Below, one piece after another: positions 45,426 to 55,012 of a stretch of DNA of 64,000 bases. This DNA comes from Pandoraea bronchicola. Its GTDB lineage: Bacteria > Pseudomonadota > Gammaproteobacteria > Burkholderiales > Burkholderiaceae. Each line of letters begins with the position of its first letter. Positions within the stretch are counted from its first letter, which is position 1. The translations under genes were made by a program, and so were the position numbers. Below the pieces are notes generated by a model. The model was not told the origin of the DNA and did not search any database. It worked only from the letters and a program-made list of their open reading frames with translations. Location of the stretch: the NCBI RefSeq assembly GCF_902459805.1, contig NZ_CABPST010000002.1, positions 62,001 through 126,000 of the forward strand, written 5' to 3'.

Positions 45426-45473
45426 AGTTGCAACTCTATACTCACTTCCATTATGAAAGCAACTCATGGTTGC
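45426..45473. promoter_or_regulatory. Two GCAAC/GTTGC inverted repeats in the efflux control region
   Basis: AGTTGCAACT (45426-45435) is a perfect ten-base palindrome. GCAAC (45459-45463) and GTTGC (45469-45473) form a second pair around five bases. Both share the GTTGC/GCAAC half-site and lie between the divergent efflux genes, a usual place for a repressor to control both. Confidence 0.5.
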
Positions 45474-45513
45474 ACGTCTCGTCACCCCCTTTAGCGCGAA
45501 GAAGGATCAATTC

Positions 45514-46674
45514 ATGACATCCTCGAGGACTCCCGCCCAGAGCGTCAGCCAATCCAGTCAATCCAGCCAATCTGGCGGCCATTCCGAGAGGCGCGCATTT
45601 GCCCGGCGCCTTGCCCTGCGCGGTGCGTTGGTCGTCGTGGCGCTGGCGGCATTGGGTTACGGCACTTATTGGTGGACGACAGCCCGCTATCTGGAGTCGA
45701 CGGACGATGCCTATGTCGGTGGCGACGTCACCGTGTTGGGACCCAAGGTGCCTGGCTACATTGCGCAAGTGCTGGTCACTGATAATCAGTCGGTGCGTGC
45801 AGGCGACGTGCTCGTGCGTCTCGACGATCGCGACTACCGCGCGGCGCTTGCAAAAGCCGAAGGTGCGGTGGCAGCACAGCAGGCATTGCTGGCCAATCTC
45901 GATGCCACCGCCAGATTGCAGGCGGCGGTGATCGCGCAGGCACGCGCCAGCGTGGTCGCGGTCGCGGCAGATGCCCGCCGCGCGCATGACGATCAGGTGC
46001 GCTATCGGGATCTGGTCGCCAAGTCGGCGGTGTCGGTCCAAAGCGCGCAGAAGGCGGACGCGGATTACCAGCAGATTGCGGCGAACCGCGAGCGTGCCGA
46101 GGCGGGTGCCGTAGCGGCCGAGCGTCAGCTTGAGGTCATCGCCACTCAAAAGCAGCAGGCGCAAGCGGCACTGGCGCAGGCCGTGGCCGAGCGTGACGTT
46201 GCCAGACTCAATCTCGAAGACACCGTGTTGCGTGCGCCAGTCGATGGCGCCGTCGGCAATCGTCGCGCCCGGGCCGGCGCCTATGCGCCGGCGGGCACGC
46301 AGTTGCTCGCGATCGTGCCTGCGCGCGGTCTGTGGGTCGATGCGAACTTCAAGGAAGGGCAAGTGGCGCATTTGCGCCCAGGTATGCCGGTGAGGATCGA
46401 AGCCGACGTGCTGCCGGGCCGGGTGTTCCATGGTCGTGTGGCGAGCCTTGCGCCTGCCACGGGGGCGCAGTTCAGCGTGCTGCCGCCGGAGAATGCGACG
46501 GGCAACTTCACGAAGATCGTTCAACGCGTGCCGGTACGGGTGCAACTCGATGATGCCGACGGTCGTCTGGGGACGCTGCGGCCCGGACTGTCGGTGACGG
46601 CGCAAGTGGATGCCCGTGGCGACGGCAACGACAAGCCACTGGCGCCAGGAGCCGCGAAGGTAGCCGCGCGATGA
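45514..46674 (+). CDS. HlyD/EmrA-family membrane-fusion protein
   Basis: A 386-residue adaptor. One helix (about 30-52) anchors it in the inner membrane. Then follow the split lipoyl domain (VTVLGPKVPGYIAQVLVTDN and GDVLVRLDDRDYR), an Ala-rich helical hairpin (about 105-225), and the second lipoyl half with RAPVDGAVGNRRARAGAYA. It bridges the DHA2 pump and the outer-membrane duct across the periplasm. The ATG at 45514 (MTSSRTPAQ) has GAAGGA upstream; the ATG at 45466 lacks one. Its stop overlaps the pump's start codon, so the two are translated together. Confidence 0.92.
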   Translation: MTSSRTPAQSVSQSSQSSQSGGHSERRAFARRLALRGALVVVALAALGYGTYWWTTARYLESTDDAYVGGDVTVLGPKVPGYIAQVLVTDNQSVRAGDVLVRLDDRDYRAALAKAEGAVAAQQALLANLDATARLQAAVIAQARASVVAVAADARRAHDDQVRYRDLVAKSAVSVQSAQKADADYQQIAANRERAEAGAVAAERQLEVIATQKQQAQAALAQAVAERDVARLNLEDTVLRAPVDGAVGNRRARAGAYAPAGTQLLAIVPARGLWVDANFKEGQVAHLRPGMPVRIEADVLPGRVFHGRVASLAPATGAQFSVLPPENATGNFTKIVQRVPVRVQLDDADGRLGTLRPGLSVTAQVDARGDGNDKPLAPGAAKVAAR

Positions 46675-48353
46675 GCGCCGCGCAAACGGAGGTAGCGCAG
46701 CCGCTGCCTGCGGGTGACGCTGGCGTGGTCAAGCCGGCACATTCCGCCAACGACGAACGCCGCCCAGGCGCAGCCCCCGCGCCGGGCGGGGGCTTCTCGG
46801 CAGACGCCATGTCGACCCATGCGAAGGTCATTGCCTTCGCGACAATGGTCGTCGGCATGTTCATCGCGCTGCTCGACATTCAGATCGTGTCGGCCTCCCT
46901 CAGAGACATCGGCGGCGGCCTGTCGGCGGGGGCTGATGAGACGGCGTGGGTCCAGACGAGCTATCTGATCGCCGAGATCATCGTGATTCCGCTCTCGGGT
47001 TGGCTCTCGCGCGTCATGTCGACCCGCTGGCTCTTCGCGGCGTCGGCGGCCGGTTTTACCGTGGCGAGTCTGCTTTGCGGTGCGGCGTGGAACATCCAGA
47101 GCATGATCGCGTTTCGCGCGTTGCAGGGGTTCCTCGGCGGTTCGATGATTCCGCTGGTGTTCACGACGGCCTTTGCCTTTTTCACGGGGTCGCAGCGGGT
47201 GCTGGCCGCTGCGGTGGTGGGCGGCCTGTCGTCGCTCGCGCCCACATTGGGCCCGACCGTCGGCGGGTGGATCACCGACAACTACTCGTGGCACTGGCTG
47301 TTTTTCGTCAACCTCGTGCCCGGCATATTCGTGACAGTCACGGTGCCGTTACTGGTGCGAATCGACCGTGCCGACTGGTCGTTGCTGCGCGGTGCGGATT
47401 ATCTGGGCATCGTCCTGATGGCAGTCAGTCTTGGCTGCCTGGAGTACACGCTTGAAGAAGGGCCGCACTGGGACTGGTTCGGCGACAGCACCATTCGTAC
47501 GACGGCATGGCTGGCCGGGCTTTGCATGATCGCGTTTCTCTGGCGCAGTCTGGCGTTCGCGCGGCCCATCGTGGATCTTCGGGCGCTCAAGGAGCGCAAC
47601 TTCGCACTCGGTTGTTTCTTCTCGTTCGCGACCGGTATCGGCATGTTTGCGACGATTTACCTGACGCCGCTATTTCTCGGACATGTGCGTGGATTCTCGG
47701 CCTTTGAAATCGGCATGGCCGTCTTTTCGACGGGGATCTTTCAACTGATGTCGATTCCGATCTACGCCATGCTGGCCAACCGCGTCGATCTGCGGGTGTT
47801 GATGATGGTCGGGCTCGGCGCCTTTGCCTTGTCGATGTGGCAGTTCTCGCCGATCACGCATGACTGGGGCGCGGCACAACTGATGCTCCCACAGGCGTTG
47901 CGCGGCGCGGCGCAACAGTTCGCCGTCGCCCCGATTGTCACGCTGACGCTGGGGAGTCTTCCGCCTGCTCGGCTCCGTCTGGCGTCGGGCCTGTTCAACC
48001 TGATGCGAAATCTCGGGGGTGCCATCGGCATTGCGGTGTGTACGACTGTTCTGAACGACCGCACGAACCTGCATTTCTTCCGGCTTGCCGAGCGCATGGG
48101 TGAGGGTAGTCCGGCAATCGAGACATGGCTGGCCAGTGTGGGGGCGAGGATGAGTGCTGCGGGCCTTGATGTCATGGATGCGCAAACGGCGGCGCTTCGT
48201 CAGCTCTGGTCGTTGACGCTGCGCGAGGCGCAAACGGTCACGTTCGGAGACATCTACGGCGGGTTGGGGCTGATCTTCCTTGGGGTGACGTTGATGGTGC
48301 CCCTCATGCGCCGGGTTGCACCGCCCAAAGCACCGAGCGCAGACGCACATTGA
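46671..48353 (+). CDS. DHA2-family drug pump EmrB-like
   Basis: A 560-residue, about 14-helix major facilitator. Marks are LLDIQIVSASLRDIGGGL in helix 1, ADETAWVQTSYLIAE and RALQGFLGGSMIPL, the EmrB/FarB-like version of the DHA2 family. It exports hydrophobic drugs or acids in exchange for protons. The 45-residue N-terminal tail is Ala/Pro-rich and unusual for the family. The start overlaps the adaptor stop by four bases (ATGA). Together with the divergent outer-membrane factor it completes a tripartite exporter; the HxlR gene downstream may regulate it. Confidence 0.92.
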   Translation: MSAAQTEVAQPLPAGDAGVVKPAHSANDERRPGAAPAPGGGFSADAMSTHAKVIAFATMVVGMFIALLDIQIVSASLRDIGGGLSAGADETAWVQTSYLIAEIIVIPLSGWLSRVMSTRWLFAASAAGFTVASLLCGAAWNIQSMIAFRALQGFLGGSMIPLVFTTAFAFFTGSQRVLAAAVVGGLSSLAPTLGPTVGGWITDNYSWHWLFFVNLVPGIFVTVTVPLLVRIDRADWSLLRGADYLGIVLMAVSLGCLEYTLEEGPHWDWFGDSTIRTTAWLAGLCMIAFLWRSLAFARPIVDLRALKERNFALGCFFSFATGIGMFATIYLTPLFLGHVRGFSAFEIGMAVFSTGIFQLMSIPIYAMLANRVDLRVLMMVGLGAFALSMWQFSPITHDWGAAQLMLPQALRGAAQQFAVAPIVTLTLGSLPPARLRLASGLFNLMRNLGGAIGIAVCTTVLNDRTNLHFFRLAERMGEGSPAIETWLASVGARMSAAGLDVMDAQTAALRQLWSLTLREAQTVTFGDIYGGLGLIFLGVTLMVPLMRRVAPPKAPSADAH

Positions 48354-48565
48354 GGCGGATGCATCAGAATTCACTTCAAATAATTCACATCGCGAATGAC
48401 GGGTAAGTTGTTGATTTTTCTATTAACTGAGTTTGAGTGTTTGGCCCATGATCGAAAAATGATGTTGTGGAGGCACCGGCCGGCTTGCCCGCAGGTGTCG
48501 ACGCGCTTATGCTCACTTGCATGGTAATAGGCAGCGTCGGCCCTCTCCGAACGCGAGGATTCCTT

Positions 48566-49126
48566 ATGCATCGAAAGACTTTTCGCGATATGCAGTGCCC
48601 GATTGCCCGCAGCCTTGAGCGCGTGGGCGAATGGTGGAGCATTCTGATTTTGCGTGAAGCGGGCTACGGCACGACCCGCTTCGACGATTTCCAGCGACGT
48701 CTCGACATTGCGCCGAACATGCTGACCCGGCGGCTGAATGCGCTCGTCGAGGAAGGCTTGTTGGCGCGCCGTCAGTATTGCGACCGACCGCCGCGCTTTG
48801 AATACGTGCTCACCGACGCCGGGAAGGACTTCCGGCCGGTGCTCTGGGCACTGCTCGCGTGGGGAAACCGGCACTTTGCGCCGGAGGGCATCTCGGCTCA
48901 ACTCATTGACCGGGAGACGGGGCAAGTCGTCGAGCCGGTCGTGGTCGATGCAGCAACGGGGGTGCGTCTGGACCCGGAGCGTCACATACCGAGCGCAGGA
49001 CCGGCGGCCAATGAGGGCATGCGCAAGCGGCTCGCCCGGGCGGCCGCCTTTGTGACTGGCGAGCCGTTTGATGAGGGTGCGGCACAGAGCAAGGGGGACG
49101 CCGACGCTGCGGCGGCCACCCGTTAA
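48566..49126 (+). CDS. HxlR-family transcriptional regulator
   Basis: A 186-residue regulator. The HxlR winged helix occupies about residues 10-105: CPIARSLERVGEWWSILILR with the conserved first Cys (residue 11), DFQRRLDIAPNMLTRRLNAL as recognition helix, and the wing QYCDRPPRFEYVLTDAGKDF. HxlR proteins often sense electrophiles or oxidants through the N-terminal Cys. The C-terminal 80 residues are an extension with no clear domain. The start has GAGGA nine bases upstream. It follows the drug pump by 212 bases and is the nearest regulator for it. Confidence 0.88.
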   Translation: MHRKTFRDMQCPIARSLERVGEWWSILILREAGYGTTRFDDFQRRLDIAPNMLTRRLNALVEEGLLARRQYCDRPPRFEYVLTDAGKDFRPVLWALLAWGNRHFAPEGISAQLIDRETGQVVEPVVVDAATGVRLDPERHIPSAGPAANEGMRKRLARAAAFVTGEPFDEGAAQSKGDADAAAATR

Positions 49127-49153
49127 TCCGATTGCCGGTGGACGTCCGGACGC

Positions 49154-51274
49154 TCAGGCCATCGCTGGCGTGCCGGGGACGCCCGGCGGCGACGCGAGCA
49201 ACCGTGCGAAGGCTTCGCCCGTGAGCGGCTTGCCCAGCAGGAAGCCTTGCAGTTCGTCGCAATCGAGTGTCTTTAGCGCTTCGCGCTGCGACGCGGTCTC
49301 GACCCCTTCAGCCACGACATCCATATCGAGCGAGTGAGCCAGCGCGATGATGGCGGAGACGACAGCGCTGCCTTCGCGGCCGCAGGTGTCGAGGCCGTTC
49401 GTGAAGAAGCGATCCATCTTCAGTTGCTTGACGCGGAAGCGCTGCAAGTACGCCAGACTCGAATACCCGGTGCCGAAATCGTCGATGGCGACTTCGAAGC
49501 CGTGATCCTGAAAGGCGCGGATCACGTCGATGGTGTGTTGAGCGTCGGACATCGCCACCGTCTCGGTGATTTCGAACATGAGCCGGGAGCAGTCGATGCC
49601 AGCCTCACGCACGATCTCGACGATGTTCTCCACCAGGGACGACTGTGCCATCTGGCGCGGGGAGAGGTTGATCGCGACCTTGATCGGCGCGAGGCCGGCG
49701 GCGTCCCATTCCTTGATGTGCCGGCACGTAGCGCGCACGACCCAATAACCAATCTGCACGATCTGGCCGGTTCGCTCTGCGACGGGAATGAAGTCAACAG
49801 GTTGCAGCTCACCGAAGGTCGGATGCGTCAGGCGCAGCAACGCCTCGGCGCCAGCCAACGCTTCGGTATCGCCCCGGTACTTCGGCTGGAAGTGCAGTGA
49901 AAAATACTGTTCGTTCTCCGCGTCGTGCAGTGCCTGCTGGATTTCCCACGTGCGCTGGGCCGCGGCGTTCATGCGTGGCTCGAAGTAGCGATAGATGCCG
50001 CGCCCGGCGCGCTTGGCTTCGTACATGGCGGTGTCGGCGTGTTTGAGCAGCATGTCGATGCTGTCGCCATCGTCCGGGAAGAGCGCTACGCCGATGCTGG
50101 GCACGACGTGCAGCGACTGGTCTCCGACACGCAGGCCGTCGCGCATGTCGTCGAGCAGGCGTTGTGCCACGCGGCCCGCAACCTCCGGCGACGACAAGGA
50201 GCCCAGCAGCACCACGAACTCGTCTCCACCCAGCCGGGCGACCACATCGTCGCCGTTCACGTTCTTGCGAAGGCGCTTGGCGAACGCGCGCAGGACATCG
50301 TCGCCCACGTTGTGGCCGAGTGAGTCGTTGATGGTCTTGAACCCGTCCAGATCCATGAACAGCACTGCGAAACGGCGCTGGTCGCGACGGGAGTTGATCA
50401 GCATGCGGGCCGCGGCGTCGTGCAGTGCGCGTCGGTTGGGCAGGTCGGTCAGCGCATCGTAAGTCGCCATGCGGGCGATCTGCGTGTTCAATTGCAGAAC
50501 GGAATTGGCGAGGAAGCTGGTGCGGGCGTCGAGGCGCGAGACGAGCAGCGTGGTGACGAGAATCAGGAAGGTGAACAGGCTGACGGTCGTCACCAGCCAG
50601 GGCGAACTGACGCCGCCGGCGGCACCGCAAATGGCGCCCGGGGCAAAACTGGCGGCCGCCATGCCGGTGAAGTGCATCGCCGTGATGGCCAGCCCCATGA
50701 CCGTGGCGGCACCGACCCGCTTGGCCATGACATAGCGCAGGCTGCCGTCGCGCAGGGTTCGTGCGATCCAGAGAGCGGCCGTTGCCGCGGCAATGGCGAT
50801 CAGGATCGACGTCGCAAAGAGCCCAGGATCGTATTCGATCGCCGGATTCATCTTCATCGCGGCCATGCCGCTGTAGTGCATGGCGGCGATGCCCAGACCG
50901 AGCGTGACGCCGGCACAGCCCAGCCGCCACCGGGTGAAGTGTTCATTGGCAATCAGCCAGAGCGCCGCCCAGGAGATGGCGATGGCAATGCCGAGCGAGC
51001 CTGCCGTGATGGCTGGGTCATAGCCCAGCGCGATGGTGGCAGTCGACGTCAGCGGCGACCGCGCGGGCGACAGCGACAGGGCAAGCATGCCAATGAAGTG
51101 CATCGACCAGATGCCGATGCCCATGGCGGTGGCGCCCACGGCGAGCCACGCATGGCGCATGGCACGGTGAGTCAGAAGGTAGATGCGACCGGAAAGGTCG
51201 AGCGCCGTGAACGACGCCAGCACTGCGACTGCAAGTGATAACCCAACGAGCCAACCACTGTACGAACTGGACAT
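49154..51274 (-). CDS. MHYT-GGDEF-EAL membrane c-di-GMP protein
   Basis: A 706-residue protein. The first 245 residues hold the seven-helix MHYT sensor with three copies of the motif: MHFIGM near 58, MHYSGM near 132 and MHFTGM near 195; MHYT domains are proposed to bind metal and sense O2, CO or NO. Then come a GGDEF domain with an intact RLGGDEF near 345 and an EAL domain with GAEALLRL near 475, NLSPRQ, and IDDFGTGYSS. Both enzyme centres look complete, so it could make or break c-di-GMP. The architecture matches YkoW/NbdA-type proteins. A perfect palindrome at 51342-51360 lies just before the gene. Confidence 0.92.
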   Translation of the reverse strand: MSSSYSGWLVGLSLAVAVLASFTALDLSGRIYLLTHRAMRHAWLAVGATAMGIGIWSMHFIGMLALSLSPARSPLTSTATIALGYDPAITAGSLGIAIAISWAALWLIANEHFTRWRLGCAGVTLGLGIAAMHYSGMAAMKMNPAIEYDPGLFATSILIAIAAATAALWIARTLRDGSLRYVMAKRVGAATVMGLAITAMHFTGMAAASFAPGAICGAAGGVSSPWLVTTVSLFTFLILVTTLLVSRLDARTSFLANSVLQLNTQIARMATYDALTDLPNRRALHDAAARMLINSRRDQRRFAVLFMDLDGFKTINDSLGHNVGDDVLRAFAKRLRKNVNGDDVVARLGGDEFVVLLGSLSSPEVAGRVAQRLLDDMRDGLRVGDQSLHVVPSIGVALFPDDGDSIDMLLKHADTAMYEAKRAGRGIYRYFEPRMNAAAQRTWEIQQALHDAENEQYFSLHFQPKYRGDTEALAGAEALLRLTHPTFGELQPVDFIPVAERTGQIVQIGYWVVRATCRHIKEWDAAGLAPIKVAINLSPRQMAQSSLVENIVEIVREAGIDCSRLMFEITETVAMSDAQHTIDVIRAFQDHGFEVAIDDFGTGYSSLAYLQRFRVKQLKMDRFFTNGLDTCGREGSAVVSAIIALAHSLDMDVVAEGVETASQREALKTLDCDELQGFLLGKPLTGEAFARLLASPPGVPGTPAMA

Positions 51275-51682
51275 ATGAAAACCGACCGAAAAGTCCCGCT
51301 TAACTGGTTATCGGCAATGGCGGCCAATAGTTGAGGGAGGGTGTCGGAATTTTTCCGACAACGCACTGTTCACTCCGTCCAATGCGACGGGAAAAGGGCG
51401 TCGGCCGATGTCTGCGAGCGTCGCGCCGGTGCTCGACAGTGCCGATCCCATAGTGAATAATCCTTCCATATTTGCCCCGGCCGGCGTTCTCGGCGATGAC
51501 TGCCCTCGTGGCGTCTTGCGTGCAACGCGCCGGTGGCAACCCGTCGGAACCACGAAGTCGAGGACACGAACTCCGGCGCAGGCGGGGGCAGAATATGGCA
51601 GCCCTCGATTTTGCCTGATTTCCGTGGGATTTCCTCGCACTGCGTCAATCTTGGTGGCCAACTTGCCCGCAGGAGCCGTGCT
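51275..51682. other. Divergent region between the MHYT and MscS genes
   Basis: About 400 bases separating two outward-facing genes, so it should hold both promoters. The only strong element is the 19-base palindrome at 51342-51360. No other gene was recognised; the open frame upstream of the MscS start has no family similarity. Confidence 0.5.
51342..51360. promoter_or_regulatory. Perfect 19-base palindrome before the MHYT gene
   Basis: TGTCGGAA (51342-51349) pairs perfectly with TTCCGACA (51353-51360) around TTT. It lies about 70 bases before the start at 51274 in the promoter area of the minus-strand gene and is the size of a typical dimer-binding operator. Confidence 0.6.
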
Positions 51683-53455
51683 ATGCGCATTCGCATGTGG
51701 CTGTTGCAAGTGCTGGTGGTATGCGGTGTGGCTGCGGCGCCGGGCGCTCCGGCTGATGCGGCAACGTCTTCGGCGGTGGCTGCGGCGCCTCAGGGCGCAG
51801 ACACGGCAAGCGGAGGCAGCGGGGCGTCCGGGGCGGTCTCCCCGGAGAGCGACGCTTCTGCTGGCGACGCGCAGGACGGCGTCGAGCTGCGCTTCATGGA
51901 CCGTCCCGTCGTGACCTTTCGCGGCGTGCTGGCTGGTGCGACGCCGGCCGTGCGAGCGGCGCGGGCGCAGTCGGTGCTCGAGAGTCTGCCCGGCCGGGCC
52001 TTCGACGCACCGGTCGACGTGCTGCGCGCCTCGTTGGGGGGTGTCTCCGGTGTCGCTTTCCGCGTTCAGGACCGAATTCTCTTTGCGCTGACGGCCGACG
52101 ACCTCGCGCCGGGCGACCCGCGCACGCTCGATGCCGTCGCCGCCGACGTTCAAAATCGCCTCCAGGTTGCCTTCGCCGCCCGTCGCGAACAACTGCATTG
52201 GCCGACGATTCTGCGCGGCGTCGCCCTTAGTGCGCTCGCACTCGTCGTGCTGGCCGTGCTTGTGGTGGGGGTGGGGCGCATGCGCGCGCGGCTCGAGGCG
52301 AGTCTGCAAATCGCTTTCGAGAAGCGCGTTCTGCAACGCACCGCGCGCTCTTTCGACTGGACCGGCTCTGCCGTCCACCTCGTCCATCAGGTCGTGCAGA
52401 TCGGCGCCGTGTGCCTGGTATTGGTCTTCGCCTATCTTTATCTGATCTTCGTGCTGATGCAGTTCCCGGCGAGCCAGCCAACGGCGGGGCGATTGTCGGC
52501 CTTTCTGTGGACGCTGATCGACCGTTTCGGAATCGGGGTGGCCGCAGCCATTCCGGGCGTCATGACGGTCATTGTCATCTTCTTGCTGACACGGGCGCTG
52601 CAAAGCCTCATCAACAACGTGTTCGATGCGGTGCAGAGCGGGCGCCTGAGCATTCCCGGCATGCACCCCGAGACGGCCGGAGCCACGCGGCGCGTGGTGT
52701 CCGTCGTCGTGTGGGGGTTGGCGATCACCTTTGCTTACCCCTATATGCCTGGCGCGCAGAGCGACGTCTTCAAGGGGCTGTCCGTGTTGCTGGGCCTGAT
52801 GGTGACCCTGGGGTCGAGCGGCATCGTCAACCAGTTGATGAGCGGGATGGTCGTGATCTACAGTCGCGCGTTGAAGAAGGGCGATCTCGTCTCGATCGGT
52901 GATGCGACGGGCGTGGTGGTGAGTATCGACGCGCTGTCGGTGAAGATCGTCAATCTGGCGCATGAGTCGCTGACCATCCCGAACGCGGTGGTCGTTGCGT
53001 CGACGGTGCGCAATTTCTCGACTCAGGGGCGAGAGCAGGGCGTCGCCATCAGCACGACGATCACCATCGGCTATGACTGCCCTTGGCGGCAAGTCCATGC
53101 CATGCTGATCGAAGCTGCGGGGCAAACGCCGCAGGTCGCCGCCCAGCCGGCGCCGTATGTCTTGCAACGCGCGTTGTCGGACTTCTACGTCGAGTATGAG
53201 GTCTTCGCCACGTTGCGCGACCCGACCACGCGCTTCGCGGCGATTTCGGCGCTGCACGAGAACATTCAGGACGTCTTCAATCGTTACGGCGTTCAGATCA
53301 TGTCGCCGCACTTCCAGACGCAGCCGCACGCTGCGCTCACCATCCCTCCGGAACACTGGTACCCGGCCCCGGCACGGGCCCCGGCCGGCGGGGTGCCGTC
53401 GCCGTCAGAGTCACCCGTCGCCTCGCAAGGACAAGGAACTGGTCATGCCCGCTAA
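51683..53455 (+). CDS. Mechanosensitive ion channel, MscS family
   Basis: A 590-residue protein, much larger than MscS itself. It has a signal peptide (about 1-27), an Ala/Gly-rich segment, a periplasmic domain (about 70-170), then about five membrane helices. The pore helix and beta-domain are in LGSSGIVNQLMSGMVVIYSR and KKGDLVSIGDATGVVVSIDA (about 375-415), followed by NAVVVASTVRNFS. Such channels open under membrane tension during osmotic downshock. The ATG at 51683 has AGGAG eight bases upstream. Its last 11 bases overlap the next gene, so the two are translated together. Confidence 0.9.
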   Translation: MRIRMWLLQVLVVCGVAAAPGAPADAATSSAVAAAPQGADTASGGSGASGAVSPESDASAGDAQDGVELRFMDRPVVTFRGVLAGATPAVRAARAQSVLESLPGRAFDAPVDVLRASLGGVSGVAFRVQDRILFALTADDLAPGDPRTLDAVAADVQNRLQVAFAARREQLHWPTILRGVALSALALVVLAVLVVGVGRMRARLEASLQIAFEKRVLQRTARSFDWTGSAVHLVHQVVQIGAVCLVLVFAYLYLIFVLMQFPASQPTAGRLSAFLWTLIDRFGIGVAAAIPGVMTVIVIFLLTRALQSLINNVFDAVQSGRLSIPGMHPETAGATRRVVSVVVWGLAITFAYPYMPGAQSDVFKGLSVLLGLMVTLGSSGIVNQLMSGMVVIYSRALKKGDLVSIGDATGVVVSIDALSVKIVNLAHESLTIPNAVVVASTVRNFSTQGREQGVAISTTITIGYDCPWRQVHAMLIEAAGQTPQVAAQPAPYVLQRALSDFYVEYEVFATLRDPTTRFAAISALHENIQDVFNRYGVQIMSPHFQTQPHAALTIPPEHWYPAPARAPAGGVPSPSESPVASQGQGTGHAR

Positions 53456-54962
53456 ATCGTCGCCCGTGCCGCCGTCCCCCAAGGCAAGCGCCGTCGCACC
53501 CTCTGCTCCCGCGCCGAATGACGCACCACCGGCCACCACCGACACGCCGCCCGTGCCCGTGGTGCCGTTCGAAACCCGCGTCGCCGCCGGGCGCAAGCTG
53601 CGCGACAAAACGCCTCGCAGCAGTCATGCCCATCTCGGTAACGTCGACCGGGACATCGTCGAACTGTTGCGCATCAGCAGCGAGGGGCGTGTCAGTGCGC
53701 TTGTCCCGTTGCGCTATGGGCGCATGCTGGCCTCGCCCTTCGCGTTCTACCGGGGCAGCGCCATCGTGCAGGCGCACGCTCTGGCGGGCACGCCGAATAC
53801 CGGCCTCACCATGCAGATTTGCGGAGACTGCCATCTGGCCAACTTCGGTGGGTTTGCCACGCCCGAGCGCACCTTGATCTTCGATCTGAACGATTTCGAC
53901 GAGACGGCGCCCGGTCCTTGGGAGTGGGATCTGAAGCGTCTGAGCGCCAGTTTGGTACTGGCCGCGCGGCAATTCGGCTTCGGTGACACTTTGGGCGTGG
54001 AGATGGTGCGGGCGGCGGTGGATACCTACGCGCGGCGGCTGAACGAATATGCCCACATGCCGACCATTGCGCTCTGGCACGAGCAAGTGACGTTCGAGCG
54101 CATGCTCGGCCTCGCCCAGACCGAGCGGGTGCGCGAGGGCGTCAAGCGAGGCATTGCGCGGGCGACCGGCCGCACGCACGAAAACGTGCTGCCCAAGTTC
54201 GCCCAGCATGTCGGCGATCACTGGCAGATTCGCGATGCGCCGCCCACGGTTTTCCATGTCCACGGCGCAACGACGCTTTTCGGGCCAGAGGATGATTGGC
54301 TCGGTTTGGGCGACTGGCGCACTCTGTTCGAACCCGTCTACAAGAGCTATGTGAGTTCGCTGTCTCCTGACCGCGCCCGCATGCTGTCGAACTATACACA
54401 GGAGGATCTGGCGTTCAAGGTCGTGGGCGTCGGCAGCGTCGGCACGCGGTGTCTGGTGCTGCTCTTGATGGACACGCACGAGCAACCGCTCTTCCTGCAG
54501 TTCAAGGAGGCATCGAAGTCGGTCGTCTCGCGGTTCTTCAGGAGCGTTACACCCAGGCACGATGGGCGTCGTGTGGTCGAGGGGCAGCGTCTGATGCAGG
54601 CGGCCTCCGATGCCTTCCTGGGCTGGGGCGCCGGCCCGTTCGGCCGCTCCATCTATGGACGTCAACTGCGCGACATGAAGATTTCGGCCCAGTTCGAGCT
54701 GTTCCGGGCCGACGGCTTCCGGGAGTACGCAAGCCTTTGCGGATGGGTGCTGGCGCGCGCGCACGCCAAGGCCGGCGGGTGTGCGGCGGAACTGGTCGGT
54801 TACGTGGGCAAGGGCATTCGTCTGGGCGAGGCGCTGACTCGTTACGCGACGGGTTATGCCGATCAGGTCGAACACGATTACGAAGTGTTCCGCAAAGCAT
54901 GCCGTGACGGAAGACTCGAAGCCCGCACGGATGCCGACATGGCGGCCGACTTCGTGGCGTGA
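53445..54962 (+). CDS. DUF2252 family protein
   Basis: A 505-residue cytoplasmic protein of the DUF2252 family. After a disordered Pro/Ala-rich start of about 45 residues, the family marks appear: RYGRMLASPFAFYRGSA near 91, QICGDCHLANFGGF near 126 and FDLNDFDETAPGPWEWDLKR near 146. The GDCHLANFG and FDLNDFDE segments recall the catalytic and metal loops of aminoglycoside-phosphotransferase-like kinases, so a small-molecule kinase role is possible; the function is unknown. The start at 53445 overlaps the MscS gene by 11 bases and its stop overlaps the next open frame. Confidence 0.9.
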   Translation: MPAKSSPVPPSPKASAVAPSAPAPNDAPPATTDTPPVPVVPFETRVAAGRKLRDKTPRSSHAHLGNVDRDIVELLRISSEGRVSALVPLRYGRMLASPFAFYRGSAIVQAHALAGTPNTGLTMQICGDCHLANFGGFATPERTLIFDLNDFDETAPGPWEWDLKRLSASLVLAARQFGFGDTLGVEMVRAAVDTYARRLNEYAHMPTIALWHEQVTFERMLGLAQTERVREGVKRGIARATGRTHENVLPKFAQHVGDHWQIRDAPPTVFHVHGATTLFGPEDDWLGLGDWRTLFEPVYKSYVSSLSPDRARMLSNYTQEDLAFKVVGVGSVGTRCLVLLLMDTHEQPLFLQFKEASKSVVSRFFRSVTPRHDGRRVVEGQRLMQAASDAFLGWGAGPFGRSIYGRQLRDMKISAQFELFRADGFREYASLCGWVLARAHAKAGGCAAELVGYVGKGIRLGEALTRYATGYADQVEHDYEVFRKACRDGRLEARTDADMAADFVA

Positions 54963-55012
54963 GCGGCCAGCACGAACGAGCGTTGAGCGCAGTGAGAGGG
55001 GAGCTTTGGCGT

